The notes under the pieces: generated by a model
Told to the model about the DNA's origin: nothing
Database searches by the model: none
Seen by the model: only the letters and a program-made list of their open reading frames with translations
NCBI GenBank assembly: GCA_026987855.1
Contig: JALSMD010000076.1
Span: forward strand, 1-14,895
DNA from: Candidatus Falkowiibacteriota bacterium
GTDB taxonomy: Bacteria > Patescibacteriota > Patescibacteriia > Patescibacteriales > JALSMD01
Length of the DNA: 14,895 nt
Direction: 5' to 3'
In this document: piece by piece, positions 5,061 to 12,800 of the stretch
Layout: the number at the start of each line of letters is the position of its first letter
Numbering within the stretch: position 1 is the first letter of the stretch
Translations under genes and position numbers: made by a program

Positions 5061-7136
5061 TTAAAATTTAAAATTTATAACACCTACACTAACTCCTCCG
5101 CCAAAATGAGTATTGTAGGCATAAAAAGAATTGATTAAAGTACCATTTTTCTTAAAAATTCTTACATGAGGTCCTCCGCCAGGGCCAGCAGCTGCTATTA
5201 TTTCTAACAAACCGTCATTATCTATATCTCCGCTTACTAAATTAACTATCCCTTTAAAATGTTTAGAGAAAGCTAAAAATTGTCCTCTTTGTCTACCATG
5301 ATTATCAAAAATTTTAATTTGAGGCTCATGGCCCTCGCCGGAAGAAGTAATAATTTCATCTCTGTTGCGACGATAACTATCATCAACATTGCCCACAGCG
5401 ACGATTACTCCGCTTCGAAAATTTTTATTATAAGCAAAAAATTGTCCTAAAACCTTGCCGTGTCCATCAAAAATTCTCACCTGTGGACCTCCTCCAGGAC
5501 CAGCGCCGGTAATAATTTCATCTTTGCCGTCGCCATCTATATCTCCTACAGCTACATTAACTCCGCCTCGAAAATTTTTATTATAAGCAAAAAATTGTCC
5601 TAAAACTTCTCCTTTATAATTAAAAATTCTTACATGGGGTCCTCCTCCTTTTCCAGCGCCTGTTATTATTTCCTCTTCTCCATCTCCATTAATATCTCCA
5701 CTTGCTAGTCTGACGCCACCTTTAAAATTTTTATTATATGCTAAAAATTCTTCTTCCTTTCTTCCCGAACGATCACTAATTGTCACTTCACTAATATCAC
5801 CTTGATAAGGCGCTAAAAGTAATTTAGTATTTTTTTCTTTTAATTTGTTTAAAGCCCAAGTTACTGCCCTATCTATATTTATTCTTCCTCTCCCTAAACG
5901 ACCAATATAATCTGGATTAAGACGACTAATATCATCCGCGCTTGCCAATAAAATGTCTGTCACTTCTTTTGGAGATAGCTGTGGGTTAGCTGCTTTTATT
6001 AGGGCTAGTTCGCCAGCCACCATAGGAGTGGCCATTGAAGTGCCAGACCAATATCCATCATAATATTTATTAAAATAAACTCCGTCAATTGAATGAGTGG
6101 GCGAGAAGACAGTTAAATTATAAATACTTACTCCTGGCGCAGAAATATCAATACACTTAAATCCATAACTAGAAAAATTAGCTTTTTGATCCAGAGAGTC
6201 GGTAGCTGCCACTCCTATAACCCAATTTTCCCCGTTTGGCCCATCGTGACAAACCGGATACATTGGGGTTTGATCCAAATAATATCCATGTCTTTCACCC
6301 TGTTCATTGCCACCTGCTGCTACTATTAAAACTCCTGCCTCGTAAGCCCTTTTGATAGCTTGTTCCAAACTACGGCTAAAACCAAAACCTACAAAACTTA
6401 AATTAATAATATCAGCGCCATTCTTAACAGCATAATCTATTGCTTTAACAACCTTTAAGGTGTCTCCCTCCCCATTGTCATCTAACACTTTAAGAGGCAT
6501 AATTTGCGCCTTCCAATTGATACCTGCTACTCCAGCAGCATTATTTCCTGTAGCAGCAATAATTCCTGCAACTACTGTGCCATGTATAATGCCTTCTTCT
6601 GTAAAACCATCTTTAAACTTTGGCGATGGATCCGGAACATTATTAACAAAATCCCAACCATTAACATCATCTACATAACCATTTTTATCATCATCTATAC
6701 CATTATTAGGGACCTCAAATTTATTACGCCAAATATTAGCTTGAATATCGGGATGATTTATTTGAACACCTGAATCTATTACAGCAATAACGATATTGGG
6801 CGCTTCCCTTATTTTGTCCCATGCGGAATCTGCTTTTATCTTTTTTAAATACCATTGATAAGAAAAAAAAGTGTCTGTAGGAATTATAGAAGCATAATAG
6901 GTATAATTTGGTTCTGCGTAAACAACATTTGGTAAATTACTATAATATAATAATTCTTTTTTTAGATTATTTGGGTTGATCTTAATTTTTTGTAATTCTC
7001 CAGTTTTATATTGAACTAATATGCTATTTATTTTATTTTTTCTAATAAAAAAATTATTAGCTTTAACTATCTGGAAAGGAGTCAACAAAGCTATTGCTAA
7101 ATAAATAATAATAAATTTTGTAATTTTATTGCTCAT
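5061..7136 (-). CDS. Secreted subtilisin-like (S8) serine peptidase with FG-GAP-type repeats
   Basis: This 691-residue exported protease has all parts in order. Residues 1-26 are a signal peptide (Lys-containing start, hydrophobic core, VKANN end). Residues from about 35 to 85 resemble an inhibitor-I9-type propeptide, ending in NVVYAEPNYTY. The S8 catalytic domain spans about 95-435, with Asp121 in AVIDSGV, His185 in EGIIHGTVVAG, and Ser367 in SGTSMATPMVAG; the oxyanion Asn is in AAGGNEQG (about 280). A Ca-rich-looking DDDKNGYVDD segment lies near 150. From residue 464 to the end are four full FG-GAP/VCBS-like units and a partial fifth. The active site looks intact. There is no LPXTG or C-terminal helix, so attachment, if any, is unclear. 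It has its own promoter (7152-7181), a predicted leader of about 9 nt and no Shine-Dalgarno. The epimerase gene follows after 4 nt. Confidence 0.95.
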   Translation of the reverse strand: MSNKITKFIIIYLAIALLTPFQIVKANNFFIRKNKINSILVQYKTGELQKIKINPNNLKKELLYYSNLPNVVYAEPNYTYYASIIPTDTFFSYQWYLKKIKADSAWDKIREAPNIVIAVIDSGVQINHPDIQANIWRNKFEVPNNGIDDDKNGYVDDVNGWDFVNNVPDPSPKFKDGFTEEGIIHGTVVAGIIAATGNNAAGVAGINWKAQIMPLKVLDDNGEGDTLKVVKAIDYAVKNGADIINLSFVGFGFSRSLEQAIKRAYEAGVLIVAAGGNEQGERHGYYLDQTPMYPVCHDGPNGENWVIGVAATDSLDQKANFSSYGFKCIDISAPGVSIYNLTVFSPTHSIDGVYFNKYYDGYWSGTSMATPMVAGELALIKAANPQLSPKEVTDILLASADDISRLNPDYIGRLGRGRINIDRAVTWALNKLKEKNTKLLLAPYQGDISEVTISDRSGRKEEEFLAYNKNFKGGVRLASGDINGDGEEEIITGAGKGGGPHVRIFNYKGEVLGQFFAYNKNFRGGVNVAVGDIDGDGKDEIITGAGPGGGPQVRIFDGHGKVLGQFFAYNKNFRSGVIVAVGNVDDSYRRNRDEIITSSGEGHEPQIKIFDNHGRQRGQFLAFSKHFKGIVNLVSGDIDNDGLLEIIAAAGPGGGPHVRIFKKNGTLINSFYAYNTHFGGGVSVGVINFKF
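5064..5747 (-). repeat. FG-GAP-type repeat region of the S8 peptidase, 4 full units plus a partial
   Basis: The units cover residues 464-514, 515-565, 566-619, 620-670 and a partial 671-691. They are 51, 51, 54, 51 and 21 residues long. Each opens with F-(L/F/Y)-A-(Y/F)-x-K/T-x-F, followed by the Ca-binding-like loop D-x-(D/N)-(G/N)-D-G-x-x-E and then GAGxGGGPxVRIF. The third unit has lost the acidic loop and carries three extra residues (VDDSYRRNRDE region). Such units usually form beta-propeller blades that bind partners or surfaces; a binding role here is inference. Confidence 0.9.
5415..5606 (-). repeat. Exact 39-nt direct repeat inside the FG-GAP region
   Basis: Bases 5415-5453 and 5568-5606 are identical over 39 nt and lie 153 nt apart, exactly one 51-residue protein unit. 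Adjacent bases match further with one mismatch. Each copy covers the junction between two units (LGQFFAYNKNF-type residues). Identity at the DNA level, not just the protein level, points to a recent unit duplication or gene conversion. Confidence 0.9.
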
Positions 7137-7151
7137 AAAGTATTTTTATAA

Positions 7152-7181
7152 ATTATAACATAACTATCGGCCTTAAATCAA
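7152..7181 (-). promoter_or_regulatory. Promoter for the S8 peptidase-epimerase pair
   Basis: On the minus strand TTGATT (7176-7181) and a perfect TATAAT (7152-7157) are 18 nt apart. Initiation near 7145 would leave only about 9 nt before the ATG, a nearly leaderless mRNA, which fits the absence of a Shine-Dalgarno. The -35 box begins just after the terminator hairpin of the preceding unit. Confidence 0.65.
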
Positions 7182-7184
7182 ATT

Positions 7185-7224
7185 AAACACAATAAAACAG
7201 GGCTTGCCCTGTTTTATTGTGTTT
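7185..7224 (-). terminator. Rho-independent terminator after ricT
   Basis: A perfect 18-bp stem (7185-7202 with 7207-7224) with a 4-nt loop lies 15 nt past the ricT stop. On the minus strand the 3' arm ends in TTT and is followed by AATTTGATTT. On the plus strand the 3' arm runs into TTTTTT, so it could act in either direction, but no plus-strand gene is supported here. It separates the rpsB-tsf-ricT unit from the peptidase unit. Confidence 0.85.
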
Positions 7225-7239
7225 TTTATAAATATCATT

Positions 7240-8091
7240 TTATTTAAAAAATTTTTTCTTTTTATGGCGATTTAAATCAACTTCAACTATAGTGCCGCTA
7301 TCACCATTATCAGCTGGGAATTCAACATCAACTGATTGCCTAAGTATATGATGTCCTACTACCACACCGGATTTTCCGTCTACATTTACTTTTGCGCCAA
7401 TAGGAGGCATATTTTTAGCCAACTCTTTATACCCTTTCTCTTCATAAGCTAAACAACACATTAAACGACCGCAAACGCCGGAAATTCTTTCTGAGCCACG
7501 GTGAGAACACTGTTGTAGTTCGGACATTTCAGAAGTAATAGAAACTAAATCTTTAAGAAAACTTTTACAACACAAAATTCTTCCACAGTGTCCACAATCG
7601 CCCTTAATACGTGCTTCATCACGAATGCCAATTTGATGTAAACGAATTGTGCGACAGAAATGTCTTGTTAAATCTTTAACTAATTCCCTGAAATCAACTC
7701 TACCATCGGCAATAAAAGCAAAAGTTATACGCGACCCATCAAAAGAAAAGTGAACATCTACTAATTTCATGGGTAAATTATGCTTTTGAATAAATTTTTT
7801 ACACACTAACAACGCTTCTTCTCTTTCTTCTATACTAGGCAATTTATCTAGATCTATTTTGGTAGCTTTTCTTAATATAGGCTTTAATTCTAAGCTTTGT
7901 GCCTCGTCTTTGTTTTCTCTATCATCAAAAACACAATCTTCTAAAGAGTCAACTACGGCCAACACCTCTCCGATTTCTGTTCCCATCTCTGTGCGTACAA
8001 TAACTTTATCACCTTTTTTAATGTCTAAATCATTAGTACTAAAATTGTAGATTTTGTCCCAAGGAGCAAATCTGACTTGTGCGATAGCCAT
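7240..8091 (-). CDS. ricT: PSP1-domain protein RicT/YaaT
   Basis: This 283-residue cytosolic protein matches B. subtilis RicT (YaaT) across the PSP1 domain. The core reads RLHQIGIRDEARIKGDCGHCGR (from residue 150), then ILCCKSF, CSHRGSERISGVCGR and LMCCLAYEEKGY. Conserved cysteines are C166, C169, C174, C175, C195, C207, C212 and C213. In B. subtilis RicT is part of the Ric complex, which carries iron-sulfur clusters and assists RNase Y in mRNA processing; the cysteines fit metal or cluster binding. Whether RicA, RicF or RNase Y exist here cannot be seen. The C-terminal tail is Lys-rich. The gene follows tsf with a stem-loop in the gap and is closed by a strong terminator. The ATG at 8091 gives the family-like N-terminus (MAIAQVRF); there is no Shine-Dalgarno. 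Confidence 0.9.
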   Translation of the reverse strand: MAIAQVRFAPWDKIYNFSTNDLDIKKGDKVIVRTEMGTEIGEVLAVVDSLEDCVFDDRENKDEAQSLELKPILRKATKIDLDKLPSIEEREEALLVCKKFIQKHNLPMKLVDVHFSFDGSRITFAFIADGRVDFRELVKDLTRHFCRTIRLHQIGIRDEARIKGDCGHCGRILCCKSFLKDLVSITSEMSELQQCSHRGSERISGVCGRLMCCLAYEEKGYKELAKNMPPIGAKVNVDGKSGVVVGHHILRQSVDVEFPADNGDSGTIVEVDLNRHKKKKFFK

Positions 8092-8101
8092 ATTTATTTT
8101 A

Positions 8102-8136
8102 AAGGACTGTTGCTTATCTGAAAAGCTACAGCCCTT
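8102..8136 (-). promoter_or_regulatory. Stem-loop between tsf and ricT
   Basis: Bases 8102-8115 pair with 8123-8136 over 14 positions, with one mismatch and one G-U pair on the transcribed strand, and a 7-nt loop. Its base is 10 nt from the ricT ATG. The 3' side continues TAAAATAAAT, which is a poor terminator tail. It may be a partial terminator, a processing site or a leader structure. Confidence 0.55.
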
Positions 8137-8159
8137 CTTAATAAAAAATATAATTTTTA

Positions 8160-8972
8160 TTACAAACTATATCTAATAAATTTCTCTACTTTAATGCCAC
8201 CTAAAACATCTTTTACTTTCTTTTTGTCTTCCTTAATATATTCTTGTTCTATTAAACAAATTTCTCCATAATATTTATTTAATTTTCCTTCAACAATTTT
8301 ATCAATAATATTCTCTGGCTTACCCTCTTTAATTAGCTGTTCGCGATAAATTTCTTTTTCTTTTTCTATTTCCTCAACTGGAACTTCCTCTGGACAGATA
8401 TATTTAGGGTTAGCAGCAGCAATATGCATAGCTATATCTCTAGCTAATTCTGGTACATTTTCTTTGTCTAAAGCTACTAAAACTCCGATGCGTCCCCCCA
8501 TATGAGAATAAGCCGCTACTGTTCCTTTGCTCTCTAAAATGTCACATCTTTTAATAGCTAATTTTTCACCAATAACCCCACTCAAATTATCTAAATTGTT
8601 TTTTACTGAATTGCCGTCATTCATTTGTGCTTCTAATAATTTTTCTACTTTATTAATTTTATTATTTTTTATGATATTCAAAACCTCGTCTGTAAATTGT
8701 TGAAATTTTTCATTTCTAGCTACAAAATCAGTTTCTGTGTTTAATTCTACTATGTAGCCCTCTTTACTGTCTTCGCTAACATCTACTTTAATAACGCCCT
8801 CGCTGGCTTCTCTGTCTGATCTTTTGGAAGCTTTAGCAATTCCTTGTTTGCGTAAAATTTCCATTGCCTTATCAATGTCGCCGCCACTTTCCTCCAAAGC
8901 TTTCTTGCAATCGACCATTCCAGCTCCACTTTTTTCTCTTAGAGTTTTAAGAATTTCTAAAGAAATAGCCAT
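8160..8972 (-). CDS. tsf: Translation elongation factor Ts
   Basis: EF-Ts is the guanine-nucleotide exchange factor that regenerates EF-Tu-GTP. The 270-residue length is close to the E. coli protein (283). Residues 1-50 are the UBA-like N-terminal domain with LREKSGAGMVDCKKAL, GGDIDKAMEILRKQG and the KASKRSDREASEG segment. The signature TDFVARN that contacts EF-Tu lies at 81-87. The core continues with AHIAAANPKYI-like sequence (MHIAAANPKYICPEEVP) and ends with LGGIKVEKFIRYSL. It lies directly after rpsB, the classical rpsB-tsf pairing. The 61-nt gap holds a stem-loop (8984-9016) and no clear promoter, so cotranscription with rpsB is likely. No Shine-Dalgarno is visible before the ATG. Confidence 0.97.
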   Translation of the reverse strand: MAISLEILKTLREKSGAGMVDCKKALEESGGDIDKAMEILRKQGIAKASKRSDREASEGVIKVDVSEDSKEGYIVELNTETDFVARNEKFQQFTDEVLNIIKNNKINKVEKLLEAQMNDGNSVKNNLDNLSGVIGEKLAIKRCDILESKGTVAAYSHMGGRIGVLVALDKENVPELARDIAMHIAAANPKYICPEEVPVEEIEKEKEIYREQLIKEGKPENIIDKIVEGKLNKYYGEICLIEQEYIKEDKKKVKDVLGGIKVEKFIRYSL

Positions 8973-8983
8973 ATTTTTAATAA

Positions 8984-9016
8984 TTGCTCTTTTACTTGTA
9001 TTAGTAAAAAGAGCAA
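8984..9016 (-). promoter_or_regulatory. Stem-loop between rpsB and tsf
   Basis: TTGCTCTTTTAC (8984-8995) pairs with 9004-9016 apart from a single bulged base, around an 8-nt loop. Its base lies 11 nt from the tsf ATG. On the transcribed strand the following bases are TTATTAAAAAT, a weak terminator tail; on the plus strand CTTTTTAAT follows. It could lower tsf relative to rpsB expression or mark a processing site. Confidence 0.55.
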
Positions 9017-9033
9017 CTTTTTAATAAATTATT

Positions 9034-9732
9034 TTAAATTGTTTTTTCTCTTTCTGCTTTTCCTTCCTTAATAGCCTCCTCAACTAGACGTAATATTAAT
9101 TTAATAGTTTTAGTGGCGTCATCATTAGAAGGGATAATATATTTAATTCCAGTTGGATCAACATTAGTATCGCAAACTGCAATAACAGGAATATTTTTTC
9201 TTTTTGCCTCTTTTACTGCTGTTTTTTCTTTTTTAATATCCCAAATAAATAAAGCATCTGGAAGTTTATTTAAATTTACTAAACCGCCAAATCTAGCTTC
9301 TAATTTAGCAATTTCTCTATCAAAATTTAACCTCTCTTTTTTAGTATATTTATCCAATCTTCCGTGTTCTTTTTGCTCTAATAAATCTTTATACTTCTTT
9401 ACAGATCTCTTAATAACATTAAAATTAGTTAAGCATCCTCCTAGCCACTTTCCAGTAATATAAGGCATTCCTGTTTCTTTAGATAAACGTTCAATCGGTT
9501 TTCTAGCCTGAGCTTTTGTGCCTACGAACAAAATTGTTTTTCCTTCACTAGCAGCTTTTTTAATAAATTCTAATGCCACTTTTAAAAGTTTCTGTGTCTT
9601 AATTAAGTCAATAATATGTATGCCATTTCTGGTAGTAAAAATATATGGCTCCATTTTAGGATGCCACTTACTTGTACGATGCCCAAAGTGCATACCTGCT
9701 TTGAGCATCTCTTCAATTGTTGGAATTCTCAT
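9034..9732 (-). CDS. rpsB: Small ribosomal subunit protein uS2
   Basis: uS2 joins the 30S subunit late and links the head and body on the solvent side. The 232 residues align well with the family. MLKAGMHFGHRTSKWHPKM is the N-terminal hallmark (about residues 9-27), followed by IFTTRNGIHIIDLIKT and FVGTKAQA (about 68-75). Next come ITGKWLGGCLTNF, a coiled-coil segment around 110-145, and the C-terminal signature PDALFIWDIKKEK with IPVIAVCDTNVDP and IPSNDDA. It is the only gene in the window with a clear Shine-Dalgarno: AAGGA ends 6 nt before the ATG at 9732. It has its own strong promoter (9841-9869) and a roughly 100-nt structured leader. In E. coli the rpsB-tsf operon is repressed by S2 itself, so autoregulation is a reasonable inference here. 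Confidence 0.98.
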   Translation of the reverse strand: MRIPTIEEMLKAGMHFGHRTSKWHPKMEPYIFTTRNGIHIIDLIKTQKLLKVALEFIKKAASEGKTILFVGTKAQARKPIERLSKETGMPYITGKWLGGCLTNFNVIKRSVKKYKDLLEQKEHGRLDKYTKKERLNFDREIAKLEARFGGLVNLNKLPDALFIWDIKKEKTAVKEAKRKNIPVIAVCDTNVDPTGIKYIIPSNDDATKTIKLILRLVEEAIKEGKAEREKTI

Positions 9733-9834
9733 AATTTTCCTTAATCCTCTACTCTAAATAACAACCAATTTATTAAATTAGTTGCAGGAAAATTAATTTT
9801 AGAGTATGAGTGATTATAATTAATTATTAACTCT
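9732..9834 (-). promoter_or_regulatory. Structured rpsB leader, candidate S2-responsive element
   Basis: The leader runs from the predicted start site (about 9834) to the rpsB ATG. A 12-bp stem pairs 9798-9806 plus 9808-9810 with 9747-9758, with one bulged base (9807). Inside its loop a second hairpin pairs 9776-9784 with 9762-9770, including one G-U. Between the two, bases 9786-9795 (TAATTTTCCT on the transcribed strand) are perfectly complementary to 9732-9741 (AGGAAAATTA), which contains most of the Shine-Dalgarno and the first base of the start codon. The pairings are read directly from the sequence; a regulatory role and S2 as ligand are inference. Confidence 0.6.
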
Positions 9835-9840
9835 TGATAA

Positions 9841-9869
9841 ATTTTAAATAATATACTGTTTTTTGTCAA
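9841..9869 (-). promoter_or_regulatory. Promoter for rpsB-tsf-ricT
   Basis: A consensus TTGACA (9864-9869) and TAAAAT (9841-9846) are separated by 17 nt on the minus strand, directly after the rpoC stop codon. This is the best -35 box in the window. A second TATAAT (9813-9818) lies downstream without a convincing -35 box. Readthrough from rpoC is possible because no terminator precedes it. Confidence 0.75.
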
Positions 9870-9875
9870 AAATTT

Positions 9876-12800
9876 TTATTCTTCTTTTGTCTTCTTTTTT
9901 CTAAATCCCGTTCCTGCTGGTATAAGACGACCAATAATTACATTTTCTTTTAACCCTTTAAGATAATCTACTTTACCGCTTAATGCGGCCTCAATTAAAA
10001 CACTAGCGGTTTCTTGAAAAGAAGCAGCTGAAAGAAAGCTGTCAGTAGTCAAGGAAGCTTTAGTAATTCCAAGCAATAATCTTTCTGCTTTTGCCTCTTT
10101 TTTGCCTACTTCACGAACTTTACGATTTTCTCTGGCCAATACAGATTGTTCAACAATTTCACCAGGCAACAAATCTGTGTCACCGGAATCTACGACAAGA
10201 AAACGAGAAAACATTTGTCTGGCTATAATTTCAATATGTTTATCATTTAAGGGTTGTCCTTGCGATGAATAAACATATTGAATTTCTTTAATAATATATT
10301 TTTGAGCCTCTAAACGATCCTTTAGTTGATATAATTTCTGTAAATCTAGGCTTCCTTCGGTTAACTGATCTCCTTTTTTTACCTCATCTCCATCATTAAC
10401 CCAAATATTTACTCCTTTTGGAACTATAAATTCTTTTACCTTTTTGGTCGGTGAAGAAACTTTTACACATTTATCAGTTACTTCTACTATACCTCCTTTT
10501 TCGGCAGTAATGATATATTTTCCTATTGAAAACAATTTGTCTCCTTTTTTTACTTTGTCTCCATTTTTAACAAAAACTTTTGGTTCTTCCTTATCTTTTG
10601 CTAAGTTGTTTGCTTTGGCAAACTTTAATCCTTCGGAAAAATAATATTTAATTGAGTCTCGAGTTTTGTAATAAATTTTAATTATCTTAACTTGGGGATT
10701 ATTAACAACTATTTCTTTCCCATTCTCATCTTCAATAACTCTCTGGGCTGTTTCTATTTTGACTTTCCCATCTACATCGCTAATTAAAGCCTTGCGTTTA
10801 GGCGGGCGGGCCTCAAAAATTTCTTCCACTCTTGGCAAACCTTGGGTAATGTCTTCTTGGCCGGCAACACCACCAGTATGAAACGTTCTCATTGTTAACT
10901 GAGTTCCTGGTTCACCGATAGACTGAGCGGCAATAACTCCTACAGCTGTACCAAGTTTAACCGGCTTATTATATCCTAAATCATAACCATAACATTTAGA
11001 ACAAATACCTCTATCTAAACGACAGTTCAATACCGATCTAACGCATACTTCATCAAATTCTTCGCCTTTAATCTGTTCTAATAATTCTTCTGTTATCAGT
11101 TCGCCTTTCTTTATTAAAGTCTTACCTTTTTTATTCTTTAAATCTTTCGCTAAATAACGGCCAATTATTCTTTCTTCTAAACTATGTCCCATTTCATTGC
11201 TCTCTTGGCGAGTTAATATCACTCCTTCGGTGTCGCCACAATCTTCTTCCATTACAATAACATCTTGTGCAACATCAACTAAACGACGAGTTAAATATCC
11301 TGCATTAGCGGTACGTAGGGCCGTGTCAGATAAACCCTTACGAACGCCGTGAGTAGAAATAAAATACTCTAACACATCAAAACCTTTTTTAAAATTACCC
11401 TTTACTGGCAACTCAATAATATCTCCTGACGGCGATGTTACCAAGCCTTTCATACCAATGATCTGGGTAAGCTGGGCCCAGCTACCACGAGCTCCTGACT
11501 CAATCATAGAATGTACAGGGCCGTCTTTTGGTAAACTTTGTTTACAAATTTCTGTAATTTTTTCTTTAGTAGTGGTCCACAATTCTATTATTTTAGAATA
11601 TCTTTCGCTCTCTGTTAATAAACCTTCTTCATATTGTTCTTGAATTTCTTCTACTTTTTTATTAGCTTCCTCAATTAAATGGTCCTTTTCTGGTAAGTCT
11701 GGCAAATCTCCCATTCCCCAAGACAAACCACTCTTAGTAATAAATTCAAAGCTTTTATCTTTTAATTCATCCAATAATTCCACAGTTTTGTCTCGACCAT
11801 ATATTCTAAAACAATCTTTTACTATCTTTTTTAATTTTCCCTTACCAACAACTTCATTTATATATCTAAGCTTCTCTGGCAATATATTGTTAAAAATTAT
11901 TCTCCCGACGCTAGTTTCTAAAAATTTACCATCATCAGTCTTTACTTTGATAATTTCATGCAGATTTAATTTACTCATTTCATAGGCTAAAATCGCTTCT
12001 TCTTGCGAAGAAAAGTGTTTGATCTTATCTTTATCTATATTCTCCTTAACAACACTAGTTAAGTAATAAGATCCCCAAACAATATCTTGACTTGGAGCCA
12101 CAATTGGATCGCCCGTTGCTGGTTTTAAAAGATTGTGAACAGATAACATAATATCCTTACACTCCATTCTTGCTTCTTTTGTTAAGGGGACATGAACGGC
12201 CATTTGATCTCCATCAAAGTCAGCGTTAAAGGCTGGACATACTAAAGGATGAATTTGAATTGCTTTACCTTCAATCAAAATAGGTTTAAAGGCCTGAATT
12301 CCTAAACGGTGTAAGGTAGGAGCACGATTCAAAAGCACATAGGTATTTTGAATAATTTCTTCTAAGATATCCCAAACCTCATCATGGCCAGCTTCAATAT
12401 AACGGGAAGCACTACGAACATTATGAACAATTTCTCGTCTAATTAATTTACTAATAATAAACGGTTTAAATAATTCCAGGGCCATTATTTTTGGTAAACC
12501 GCATTGGTCAAGACGTAATTTAGGATTAACTACAATTACGCTACGTCCAGAATAATCAATTCTTTTACCCAATAAGTTCTGTCTAAATCTTCCTTGTTTT
12601 CCCTTTAATGAGTCAGCTAAAGATTTTAATTGTCTCTTTTGACCGGTAGAAGCAGTTACTGTTTTAGAATGGCGAGCAGAATTATCAATTAGGGCATCAA
12701 CTGCTTCCTGTAACATTCTTTTTTCATTACGACAAATAACCTCCGGTGCGTTTAACTCAATTAACTGCTTTAAACGATTATTACGATTGATTACACGACG

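Noticed and set aside
5064..5747. Repeat array as a CRISPR-like or mobile-element structure
   Set aside because: The periodicity is a multiple of three, stays in frame and encodes FG-GAP-type protein units; there are no spacers and no target-site duplications.
6460..6773. Two overlapping plus-strand frames inside the S8 peptidase gene
   Set aside because: They lie opposite the catalytic domain with its conserved His motif and have no start context or domain.
7185..7224. Reading the 18-bp hairpin as a plus-strand terminator, implying a plus-strand gene or antisense RNA
   Set aside because: The T-run is better on the plus strand, but no supported plus-strand gene or promoter precedes it; termination of ricT explains its position.
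9113..9463. Open frame of 116 codons on the plus strand within rpsB
   Set aside because: It lies wholly antisense to a certain ribosomal-protein gene, has no recognisable domain, and low-GC coding DNA readily leaves such shadow frames.
9813..9818. Second perfect TATAAT downstream of the rpsB promoter
   Set aside because: No acceptable -35 box lies at 16-18 nt, and the AT-rich leader makes chance matches likely; kept only as a remark.
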